Origin: an uncultured Lachnospiraceae bacterium | Lineage (GTDB): Bacteria; Bacillota; Clostridia; Lachnospirales; Lachnospiraceae | NCBI GenBank assembly: GCA_902781215.1 | Contig: CACZIO010000027.1 | Coordinates: 1-39,924, forward strand | Direction: 5' to 3' | Length of the DNA stretch: 39,924 bases | In this document: positions 7,927 through 17,000 of the stretch, one piece after another | Numbering within the stretch: position 1 is the first letter of the stretch | Layout: each line of letters starts with the position of its first letter | The notes under the pieces: model-generated | Databases searched by the model: none | What the model was told of the DNA's origin: nothing | Seen by the model: the letters and a program-made list of their open reading frames with translations, nothing else | Made by a program: the position numbers and the translations under genes

Positions 7927-10151
7927 GATTATACAGCCCGGCGACAACCGATTTCTCAACGAACGGAATCGGACAGCTGTCCTCCGCGATCAGCTGCTTT
8001 GTCGAGGAAAAACGTAATGGATCCTACGAACTGGAGATGCAATATCCCGTCGACGGGGTCCATTTTTCAGATATACAGCATTCATGCCTGATTATGGCGA
8101 AACCTGCGGACGGGAAACCGGAGCAGCCTTTCCGGATCTACAAGATCACGAAGCCGCTTAACAAGCGCGTGACAGTCAAGGCCAGGCACATCAGCTACCA
8201 GACATCACACATCCCGGTGGCTCCATTCGCGGCAGCGTCATGTGCGCAGGCCTTGAATGGCCTGAAGAGCAACGCGGCAGAGGCGTGTCCTTTTGAATTC
8301 TGGACCGACAAATCCACGACGGCAAATTTTTCCGTTGAGGAGCCGTCTTCCATCCGGTCGCGGCTGGGAGGCACGAGAGGATCCATCCTGGACACCTACG
8401 GCGGGGAGTATGAGTGGGACGGTTACACCATAAAACTCCACGAGAATCGCGGATCAGACAAGGGCGTGACGCTCAGATACGGGAAGAACATCACAGACAT
8501 AACGCAGGAAGAGAATATTGAGAACACCATCACGGGTGTCTATCCGTACTGGAAGGGCTCGGAAGAAGGCAGCACAGAAACGCTGGTGGAACTGGACGAG
8601 AAAGTCCTCCACAGCGCGAATGCACAGAACTTCCCCTACCAGATGACGGTCCCCCTGGACATGTCCTCGTACTTCCAGAATCCTCCGACGCAGGCCCAGC
8701 TCCGCGAGAGAGCGCAGGCCTACATGAAAGCCAACAAGATCGGCATCCCGTCGGTGTCCATCAAGGTGTCCTTCCTTCCGCTTTGGCAGACGGAAGAGTA
8801 CAAAGAGCTCATGAACCTCGAGCGCGTCAACCTGTGCGACACTGTCACAGTCATCTTCGAAAGACTGGGTGTCGAGGCGACCGCCAAGGTCGTCCGGACG
8901 AAGTTCAACGTCCTGACCGACCGCTACGACGAGATCGAGCTGGGAGATGCAAAGAGCAGCTTCGGTGAGACACTCCAGGGCAGGATTGACGAAGCTGTGG
9001 AGATCTCCACAGAGCAGGTCAAGGACGCCAAGAGCGAGCTCAGGAAGGCCATCGAGCACGCCACTGACATGATCACCGGAGGCCTGGGCGGATACGTCGT
9101 CTTCGGTCGGAATGCCGACGGCACACCGGAAGAGATCTATGTGATGGACAAACCGGATGTCACCACGGCTGTGAACATCATCCGGATTAACAAAAACGGC
9201 ATCGGGTTCTCAACGAACGGATTCTCAGGCCCATATGCCAACGCATGGACCATCGACGGGAAGCTGGTGGCCGATTTCATTACCACGGGCACCCTAACCG
9301 CAGTCCTGATCAAGGCAGGCATCCTCTCAGACGTCGCCGGCAAGAACTTCTGGAACATGGAGACCGGCGAGTTCCAGCTCGCCTCCACGGCCACCGTCGG
9401 CGGCAAGACCGTGGCGAAGATCGCCGAAGACGCCGTGGATGACTACGACACAGACCTGAATCAGCTCAAGATCTTCAACCGCCTGACCAACAACGGCCAG
9501 ACACAGGGCATCTACCTGAACAACGGAAAACTCTACATAAACGCGTCATACATCGCAACGGGCACCCTCGCAGACACCGGGAACAACACTGTGTTCAACT
9601 TGAGCACCGGTGAGCTGACCATGAAGAAGGGATCCATCAACATCGGGAATGGAGCCTTCCAGGTATCAACAGCCGGAAAGCTGACAGCGACGGGGGCGGA
9701 CATCGCCGGCACGGTGAAATCTTCCGGAAATACGGCATGGTGCAAGCTTGTCGACGGCTATCTGGAAGGAGCTCACAACTCATACAGCGCAACGTCCCCG
9801 AACGGATGGGTCGGCTTTAATGTCTACGACTCGATCAACAGACAGTATGGAGCGGCCATAGCGGGACGCGGAGAAGTCGCCATTCTTGCGCCGAAAATTG
9901 TGGTCGGCGGCTGGACGTCGATTGGCGGAACGTTTACAGGCTACGATGGCTACACCGGGAGCCTGTCCTATGCGAATGGGATCGGGAATGTGGACGTGAC
10001 AGTCAAGCCGACATATACAGAATGGACCAATGTCCAGAGGTCTACCGGCGACTACTACTACAGCATCAGGGCCATGACAGATGTCTCGGTGACGGTGAGC
10101 GTGACGCCAAGCTACGGGACACTCGCTTTCAAGAACGGCATCTGCTACTAA
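7923..10151 (+). CDS. Tal-like tail tip protein (prophage tail endopeptidase family)
   Basis: A 742-residue protein starting at ATG 7923 in overlap with the Dit stop. Residues ~1-340 match the Prophage_tail/gp27-like fold: NGIGQLSSAISCFVEEKRNG followed by YELEMQYPV, KPEQPFRIYKI and ARHISYQ, all typical of the tail-hub domain. Residues ~340-380 are a coiled coil (ISTEQVKDAKSELRKAIEHA). The rest is beta-rich with repeats such as FNLSTGELTMKKGSINIG, as in tail spike-like extensions that end in a beta-sandwich tip. No clear peptidase motif is visible, so enzymatic activity is not claimed. Confidence 0.8.
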   Translation: MRLYSPATTDFSTNGIGQLSSAISCFVEEKRNGSYELEMQYPVDGVHFSDIQHSCLIMAKPADGKPEQPFRIYKITKPLNKRVTVKARHISYQTSHIPVAPFAAASCAQALNGLKSNAAEACPFEFWTDKSTTANFSVEEPSSIRSRLGGTRGSILDTYGGEYEWDGYTIKLHENRGSDKGVTLRYGKNITDITQEENIENTITGVYPYWKGSEEGSTETLVELDEKVLHSANAQNFPYQMTVPLDMSSYFQNPPTQAQLRERAQAYMKANKIGIPSVSIKVSFLPLWQTEEYKELMNLERVNLCDTVTVIFERLGVEATAKVVRTKFNVLTDRYDEIELGDAKSSFGETLQGRIDEAVEISTEQVKDAKSELRKAIEHATDMITGGLGGYVVFGRNADGTPEEIYVMDKPDVTTAVNIIRINKNGIGFSTNGFSGPYANAWTIDGKLVADFITTGTLTAVLIKAGILSDVAGKNFWNMETGEFQLASTATVGGKTVAKIAEDAVDDYDTDLNQLKIFNRLTNNGQTQGIYLNNGKLYINASYIATGTLADTGNNTVFNLSTGELTMKKGSINIGNGAFQVSTAGKLTATGADIAGTVKSSGNTAWCKLVDGYLEGAHNSYSATSPNGWVGFNVYDSINRQYGAAIAGRGEVAILAPKIVVGGWTSIGGTFTGYDGYTGSLSYANGIGNVDVTVKPTYTEWTNVQRSTGDYYYSIRAMTDVSVTVSVTPSYGTLAFKNGICY

Positions 10152-10160
10152 GGGGTGATC

Positions 10161-10376
10161 ATGACATACCAGATTCTAAGAAATAACCGAATATTCACAG
10201 TTCGCTCAGACGAAGAGGCGAAGCGGTACGCGGAAGAAGGCTGCACCGTCACAGCTTTGACGGAAATGGTCATCAAAGACGGGGCTCTGGTACCGATCGA
10301 AGAAGCGGCCACAGTGACGGGAACCGGCAGCGGGGGAGACCCACCTGAGGACCCGTTGAGAACAGGAACAGCATAA
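10161..10376 (+). CDS. Small baseplate-region protein, unknown
   Basis: A 71-residue acidic protein with a start at ATG 10161, 7 bases after aagggg; a GTG at 10155 is less likely. The N-terminal part (YQILRNNRIFTVRSDEEAKRY) reads like a short beta hairpin plus helix; the end is Gly/Pro/Asp-rich and disordered. Small proteins of this size between Tal and the fibre genes are common in clostridial phages, but I do not recognise a named family. It is followed after 14 bp by the next small gene. Confidence 0.55.
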   Translation: MTYQILRNNRIFTVRSDEEAKRYAEEGCTVTALTEMVIKDGALVPIEEAATVTGTGSGGDPPEDPLRTGTA

Positions 10377-10390
10377 AAGGAGGTTTGACA

Positions 10391-10660
10391 ATGACAAGCG
10401 CAAGAATTCTCTCAGCTCTGGAAACAATGATCGAAAACTTCGCAATTAACTCATTTGCGCAGAACGAAGTGACACAGGAGGAGGCTGCCGTGGTCATGGA
10501 AGCCCTGGCTGGGCGGTTCAGCCGGAGGGCATACAACGAAATGATTATGTCCATGATCGCACCGGTGAAACCGAACGTGACGGTCACACAGGCCGAGCCG
10601 GTGATCAAGAAGGCGGAGCCGGGAACGGCACCGGAAGGAGTAGAAGATGCCGATGTATAG
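10391..10660 (+). CDS. Small helical baseplate-region protein, unknown
   Basis: An 89-residue protein starting at ATG 10391, seven bases after a near-perfect ribosome site (aaaggagg). The first ~55 residues form two predicted helices (MIENFAINSFAQNEVTQEE, VMEALAGRFSRRAYNEMI); the end is Pro/Glu-rich. The gene overlaps the next by 14 bp. Small helical proteins in this place can be baseplate fillers or chaperones of the fibres. No family recognised. Confidence 0.55.
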   Translation: MTSARILSALETMIENFAINSFAQNEVTQEEAAVVMEALAGRFSRRAYNEMIMSMIAPVKPNVTVTQAEPVIKKAEPGTAPEGVEDADV

Positions 10661-11003
10661 AAAATATGTCAAGCTCGACGCTGTGCCGGGCGGCAACCCT
10701 GTGAAGATCTACATCAGTCAGGGCGACAAGAGGAGCAGGCACATCGAATTCAGCTTGTTCGCCAGGGAGGGAACGCTGGAGCTCCCCTCCGGGACGACGA
10801 TAAAGCTGAAGGCGAGAAGGCCGGATGGCCAGGAGCTGGAAATCACCGGCTCCCGGAATAACCTCGCAGTAACATTTGACATCCCGGAATCTTTCGCAAC
10901 CTATGCCGGAGAGATCCCGGCGGCGGTGACGGCATATTCCGGGGACGAGCGCCTGACATTCGAGCCTGTATGGCTGGTGTGCGATAAGAAGGAGGGCGAA
11001 TAA
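10647..11003 (+). CDS. Stand-alone BppU-like N-terminal domain protein
   Basis: A 118-residue protein whose sequence runs in parallel with the first ~115 residues of the next gene: MYRKYVKLDAVPGG versus MYTKQIRLDVTPGA, and FSLFAREGTLELPSG versus VELFATDAEFTFPTG. Both carry the pattern of the BppU N-terminal domain, which docks baseplate or fibre proteins onto the tail. Here the domain stands alone with no fibre. It may cap or adapt the docking site, or be the remains of a duplicated fibre gene. Ribosome site gaaggag precedes ATG 10647. The next gene follows directly after its stop. Confidence 0.65.
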   Translation: MPMYRKYVKLDAVPGGNPVKIYISQGDKRSRHIEFSLFAREGTLELPSGTTIKLKARRPDGQELEITGSRNNLAVTFDIPESFATYAGEIPAAVTAYSGDERLTFEPVWLVCDKKEGE

Positions 11004-14000
11004 ATGAGCATGTATACCAAGCAGATCCGGCTGGACGTGACACCGGGCGCAGGGCCGCAGGTGATCCACGTCAGCCAGTACGATAAAAACTCCAGGACAT
11101 TCGAGGTGGAGCTTTTTGCGACGGATGCGGAATTTACGTTCCCGACCGGGGCGACCGTGGCCATCATCGGCACAAAGCCGGACGGCCACGGCTTTGACAT
11201 CGCAGCATCCATCTCCGGAGAAAGGATCCTCTTCGGCCTTGACGAGCAGATGACGCCCATCGCCGGGCGGGTGCCCTGCAAGCTCACGCTCACCAAGAGC
11301 GGAGAGGAGCTGCTGACCGAGAGATTCATCCTTTCCGTCGACCGCACGGCCATGGACCTCGACACGATCCGGAGCGACTCCAAGATCCGCCAGGTGGAAG
11401 AGATCGCGGAAGACTTCGACGAGATCATCGCTGCAGCACAGAACATCGCCGGCACAGCCGAGACCGTGACTGCGGCCAAGCAGGCAGCGGAAGCTGCACA
11501 GGCAGCGGCAGAGAACGCCCAGGACGCCGCAGAGACGGCGGCGCAGGCAGCGGCCAATGCGGCGTCACAGATTGATGCAGCGGACCTCGACGGGAAGCTG
11601 GAGGAGATCGAGGAGGCTGCCACGGCAGGCGTCGGCGCTGTCAACTCCGCCAGGGGAAACGCAGTCGAAACTGTCGAATCCAAGGCCCAGGAAGTCGTCC
11701 AGATGAAGTCCAACGCAGAAGCAGTAGCGACGCAGGCTCTCTCAAAAGCCAACAACCTGGAAAACGCCTTCGCGGAGGTCGAGCAGAAGACCATCGTCCT
11801 GCAGCAGGCCGTGAACAGGGTGCAGAACCTGCTCCGCCAGAAAGCTGACGACGGATATGCCGACGGCAAAGGATACCTCTATCTCACATCTGACGGCGAC
11901 GACATCGCCGGACCGATCGGCCCCTTCGGAACCGGAGGCGGCGGTGGAGGCGGTGGCGGCGGAGAGTCCACCGACAACGTCGAATTCAAGGCCAGGAACG
12001 CGTCCGGATGGAACGCTCTCTCCATCAAGACGGGCGGATCCGCGATCGCGAAGGTGGAATGGAGCTCCATCGAAGAGGAGATGGAGACCGGCAAGGGCAC
12101 GCTGCAGGTCGTCGTCAACGACGTCACCAAGGCCATGCTGGAGGTCAACCAGGGCCTCGTCTCCGTGGATATCGGCCCCTACATCCCGACCGGCGACAAC
12201 ACCATCATCCTCAGGATCTCCGACGTATACGGCCATAACAAGAGATTCGTCCTCACGGTCACGGCTGTCGACACGAGCTTGTCCTCGTCCTTTGACACGT
12301 CCCAGAGATACGAGGGACCCTTCCAGTTCCCCGTCACGCCTGTCGGCGCGGTCTCCAAGGTCATCAGCCTGCTCGTGGACGACAAGCTCCTCGACACCAT
12401 CACAACTTCTGTATCCGGCAGACAGATCACCTTCACGATCCCGCAGCAGAGCCATGGTGCCCACTCGATCCGGTGCTACTTCGACTGCGAGATCAACGGC
12501 CAGCCGGTCCGCTCGAATGAACTCTACTATGAATTCATTGCCATCGAGCCACTGAATAACAACACGATCATCACCAGCAACTTCAAGCGCGACACGGCCG
12601 CGCAGTATGAGCAGCTGGGTATAGACTTCACAATTTTCAACCCGACGAGCGAGACGGCAGAGGTCGACCTGATCAAAGACGGCCTGACCGTAGCGACGAG
12701 GACTGTCGACAGGACACAGCAGGGCTGGACGATGAGATTCGATACAGCCGGCAGCCACACCTTCGCCATCAGCTCCGGCGGCGTGACAAAGTCTTTCTCC
12801 ATCAACATTACTGAGACCGACATCGACGTCGAACCTGAGACGGATGCCCTGGCACTCTACCTCACGGCAGAGGGACGCTCAAACACAGAGGCCCATCCGG
12901 AGGAGTGGAAGAGCGGATCCATCGAGGCATCCCTCACTGGTTTCAACTTCGTGCGAGATGGATGGCAGACGCTGGAAGACGGTTCCACCGTCCTCAGAGT
13001 CTCCGGAGACGCAAGAGTTACGATCCCCTATCAGATCTTCGGGACCGACTTCAGGACATCCGGAAAGACTGTGGAAGTGGAGTTTGCCACCAGGAACGTC
13101 CTCAATTACAACACCACAGTCTTGTCCTGCATGTCGGGAGACAGAGGGCTGCAGATGACCGCCCAGCGGGCGGACCTGAAGTCAGAGCAGTCTCAGCTCT
13201 TCACACAGTACAAAGAGGGCGAGCACATCCGCCTCTCCTTCGTGGTTGAAAAGAGATCTGAAGACCGCCTCGTCCTGGTCTACGTCAACGGAGCGGCATC
13301 CGGCGTCGTCCAGTATCCGCAGGACGATGACTTCTCGCAGCAGACGCCCGTCGGGATCTCCATCGGATCCAACCAGTGCACGATCGACATCTACAACATC
13401 AGGGTATACGACAACGACCTGACCAGATACCAGGTTCTCGACAACTGGATCGCGGACGCCCAGAGCGGCGCGGAGATGCTCGACAGGTACACCCACAACA
13501 ACATCTACGACGAGTACGGAAACGTCGTCATTGCCAAGCTCCCCGCAGACCTTCCTTACATGGTCATCGAGTGCGACGAGCTCCCGCAGTACAAGGGCGA
13601 CAAGAAGACCGTCTCCGGATATTACACAGACCCGCTCCATCCGGCGAAATCCTTCACTTTCACCGGGTGCCAGGCCAACGTTCAGGGCACTTCCTCCGCT
13701 CCGTATGCGAGAAAGAACTACGACATGCAGTTCAAGGCAGGATTCGAGATGCACGACTCCGGCCACGCGAGTGACTACACGCTGGCAGAGGGTGTCATCG
13801 CCTTCAATAGATTCGTCCTCAAAGCGGACGTCGCCTCTTCGGAGTCGGCGAACAACACACGCTTGGTCCGGATCTACAACGAAGCGTGCCCCTATAAGGT
13901 TCCAGAGATGATCACCGACCCACGCGTGCGCTGGGGAATCTACGGACTCCCGATCGCGCTCTTCTGGCACGACACCGTCTCCGACACAGTGAGCCTTCTC

Positions 14001-14060
14001 GGAAAGTACAACTTCAACCTTCCAAAGCGAGCACCGGCCCCCTACGGATACGCAGTATAA
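11004..14060 (+). CDS. Large baseplate/fibre protein ending in the N-lobe of a CotH-like domain
   Basis: A 1018-residue protein, probably the first half of a split gene. Order of parts: BppU-like docking domain (1-115); Ala-rich coiled coil (~130-290); a linker of ten glycines (~311-320); beta-sandwich, Ig-like stretches (~330-600); a LamG-like domain with GDRGLQMTAQRADLK and HIRLSFVVEKRSEDRLVL (~610-820); then the start of a CotH-kinase-like domain (~850-1018: GTSSAPYARKNYDMQFKAGF, RFVLKADVASSESANNTR, LGKYNFN). The frame stops at TAA 14058-14060, while the next gene continues in the same frame 16 bases later with the rest of the CotH-like domain. The protein would reach from the baseplate towards the cell surface. 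The stop inside a domain is the odd feature. Confidence 0.8.
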   Translation: MSMYTKQIRLDVTPGAGPQVIHVSQYDKNSRTFEVELFATDAEFTFPTGATVAIIGTKPDGHGFDIAASISGERILFGLDEQMTPIAGRVPCKLTLTKSGEELLTERFILSVDRTAMDLDTIRSDSKIRQVEEIAEDFDEIIAAAQNIAGTAETVTAAKQAAEAAQAAAENAQDAAETAAQAAANAASQIDAADLDGKLEEIEEAATAGVGAVNSARGNAVETVESKAQEVVQMKSNAEAVATQALSKANNLENAFAEVEQKTIVLQQAVNRVQNLLRQKADDGYADGKGYLYLTSDGDDIAGPIGPFGTGGGGGGGGGGESTDNVEFKARNASGWNALSIKTGGSAIAKVEWSSIEEEMETGKGTLQVVVNDVTKAMLEVNQGLVSVDIGPYIPTGDNTIILRISDVYGHNKRFVLTVTAVDTSLSSSFDTSQRYEGPFQFPVTPVGAVSKVISLLVDDKLLDTITTSVSGRQITFTIPQQSHGAHSIRCYFDCEINGQPVRSNELYYEFIAIEPLNNNTIITSNFKRDTAAQYEQLGIDFTIFNPTSETAEVDLIKDGLTVATRTVDRTQQGWTMRFDTAGSHTFAISSGGVTKSFSINITETDIDVEPETDALALYLTAEGRSNTEAHPEEWKSGSIEASLTGFNFVRDGWQTLEDGSTVLRVSGDARVTIPYQIFGTDFRTSGKTVEVEFATRNVLNYNTTVLSCMSGDRGLQMTAQRADLKSEQSQLFTQYKEGEHIRLSFVVEKRSEDRLVLVYVNGAASGVVQYPQDDDFSQQTPVGISIGSNQCTIDIYNIRVYDNDLTRYQVLDNWIADAQSGAEMLDRYTHNNIYDEYGNVVIAKLPADLPYMVIECDELPQYKGDKKTVSGYYTDPLHPAKSFTFTGCQANVQGTSSAPYARKNYDMQFKAGFEMHDSGHASDYTLAEGVIAFNRFVLKADVASSESANNTRLVRIYNEACPYKVPEMITDPRVRWGIYGLPIALFWHDTVSDTVSLLGKYNFNLPKRAPAPYGYAV

Positions 14061-14086
14061 AGCAAAGGAGAAAACATGGCAGTATA
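14052..14086 (+). repeat. 8-bp direct repeat at the gene split (stop, ribosome site and start between)
   Basis: The octamer gcagtata occurs at 14052-14059 and again at 14079-14086, 27 bp apart. Between them lie TAA, aaaggag and ATG, all in one frame. If one repeat and the spacer (27 bp, nine codons) are removed, the frame reads on without a break as PYGYAVYDESWEF. The layout suggests a short insertion or tandem duplication that turned one gene into two translated pieces. Confidence 0.8.
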
Positions 14087-17000
14087 CGACGAAAGCTGGG
14101 AATTCCAGAACAACACATCGGCCAGAATGCTGTTCAAATCCGACGACTTCGACGAGATCTACACGGATCCGGAGACGCAGGAGACATATCCCGCCTGGAA
14201 GAACGACTTCGAGGCCAGATTCCCGGAGGACACCTACGAGGACATCACCCAGCTGAAGACCTTTGTCAGCTGGGTGGTCTCCACAGACCGCGACCAGGCG
14301 ACCGGCGATGCGCTGCCGGCGCCTGTGACCTACGGCGGGGCCGAGTACACCACCGACTCTGCAGACTACCGCCTGGCCAAGTTCAAGGCGGAGTTCGCGG
14401 ACTATGCGGAGACAGAATCTTTTATCTTCTACTACATTTTCACGGAGCTCTTTCTCATGGTCGACTCCCGGGCGAAGAACTTCTTCCTGGGCTTCCATGG
14501 ATCTGAGTGCAGCATCGAAGGGATGAGGAGAAAAGCGGTCGCGGAGCCCTACGACATGGACACGGCCCTCGGCACGAACAACGAAGGCTCCCTGGTCTTC
14601 CCGTATGATCTCGAGGACACGGACCACCTGGAAGGCGGCGCGGACATCTTCAACGGCCAGAATTCTACGCTCTGGTGCAACCTCCGCGACTCGCACAGGG
14701 CGGAGATCTCCCAGATGTACAAGACCCTCCGCTCCAACGGCATCCTGGCATACGGAAACGTCGAGAGCCAGTTCGAAGAACACCAGTCCAAGTGGCCGGA
14801 GGCCCTCCTCAACGAGGACTCCTGGTTTAAGTACATTACACCACTCACGGATCCGGACGTCGGCAAAGAGCCGACCGCAGTCTATCTTCCCATGATGCAG
14901 GGGCCGAAGACAGAGCAGAGAAAGTGGTGGCTCTATAACCGCTTCCAGTACGAGGATTCAAAATATAATGCCGGCGACGCCCTGAATGAGGTGATCCAGC
15001 TCCGCGGATACGCCAAGGCCGACATAACTGTCACCCCCTACGCGTCCATCTATCCGACGGTCAAGTACGGCTCCTACCTCGTCCAGAAGAGAGGCTCCGC
15101 AGGCGTCCCGACACTCCTGGAGTGCCCGGTCACGACCCTGAACGACACGGAGATCTACATCTACTCGGCCAAGCAGGTCGCCTCGATCGGCGACGTCTCC
15201 GGCCTTAAGGTCGGCTTCGCGGATTTCTCCATGGCCACACACCTGCAGGAGATCAAGGTGGGCGACGCCTCATCCGAGTACCAGAACGGGAACCTCAACG
15301 ACCTGACGCTCGGGAGCAATGCTCTCCTGAGGAAGATCGATGCGAGAAACTGTACGGCACTCGGCACCGGCAAACAGAAGGCCGTGGACATGTCCGGCTG
15401 CGTCATCATCGAGGAAGCATACTTCGACGGCACGAAGATCCAGGGCCTGACGCTCCCGATCGGCGGCGTCCTGAAAAAGCTCCACCTTCCGGACACCATG
15501 ACCAACATCACGATCAGGAACCAGCATCTGATCAGCGAATTCATTTGCGCGGGATACTCAAATGTGACGACTCTCCGCTTGGAGAACAACTCCTCCGTCA
15601 TCGACGAGAGAGCCATCCTGCACGCCATCCCTTCCGGAGCCCGCGTGAGGCTCGTAGGATTCTACTGGGAGTGCGAAAATGCTGCAGATATCGAGGCGAC
15701 GCTCGACCTGCTCGACACTATGAGAGGCTTGGACGAGAACGGAAACAACGTCGAGAAGGCACAGGTCTCCGGAACGATCCACACCGCTTCCCTCACCGGA
15801 GCGCAGGTGGCGTCCTACAATGCGAGATATCCCTACATCGCCATCATTGCCGACTCCGTCCTGTCCTACCGGACATACGCCGACTGGGACGAGACCGTCA
15901 TCAAAGTGGTCGAGTGCCACGACGGCGTGCCGCAGGAAGCCGCGCCGACAGGCCTCACGAGGCCCAACAGCTCCGATGGCCACTACAGCTACACCTTCGC
16001 CGGATGGGCTCTGGAGCCCGACGCGCAGGCTGCGGATTCTTCCGCCCTCGACAACGTCATCGCCGACCGCACGATCTACGCAGCATACACCTGGAACGTC
16101 AGGACCTACACAGTGGCCTGGAACAACTCCAACGGAACGCACCTCGAGACCGACGAGAACGTGCCGTGGGGCACGGAACCAAGCTACAACGGCGCGACAC
16201 CGCAGAATCCGACATCCGGAGGCGGACCCTTCACCGGATGGGTACCGCAGATCACGGCCGTCACCGGAAATACAACATACACGGCATCCTACACGCCGGT
16301 CTACAACGTGTACTTCTACAACGGCTCGACACTTCTGGATACCGTCCAGGTGCTCCAGGGTGGCTCTGCGACCTACACCGGACCGACACCTACGGACGGA
16401 GACAAGATCTTCACCGGATGGAGTCCGAACCCCGTGAACGTCCAGGGCAGCCTCTCTGTGTACGCACAGTTCAAGGCGAACGTCGAGACACCGACAGCAA
16501 CCACGGCAGACGGCGCCTATGGCGTCGAATGGGACTACTCCCAGAGCTCGCCGGCACTCACGAGGAAGGGCCTCGCGGCAGCATTCGCAAATCCTGCGCC
16601 GGCAGAGGGCAACAGCGGCAGCGGGTCATCACCGTTTGACAACATCCTGCCGTGGTCCGGCATGAAGCGCTTCAATGTCATCGGCTCCGAATACGTCCCG
16701 GAGACGGACAGCCGCTTCGACCAGGCTGCCAATGATACCGTGGTCTACATCCCGGAATTCTATTACACGGCCTACAAGGACACGACAAACAGCAAGTGGC
16801 TCTGGGCGATCTCACCGACAGCGAAGGAAGGATACTGCAAGCATCCAGGATCCGGCAGATACATCGGGCGCTACCACACGGGCGGAAGCAGCTCCGGCGT
16901 CTACTCAAAGTCCGGCGTGACACCGCTCGTCAACACATCACAGACCAATTTCAGAGCATACAGCGCCGACAAGGGCGCCGGCTGGCGGATGATGGATCTG

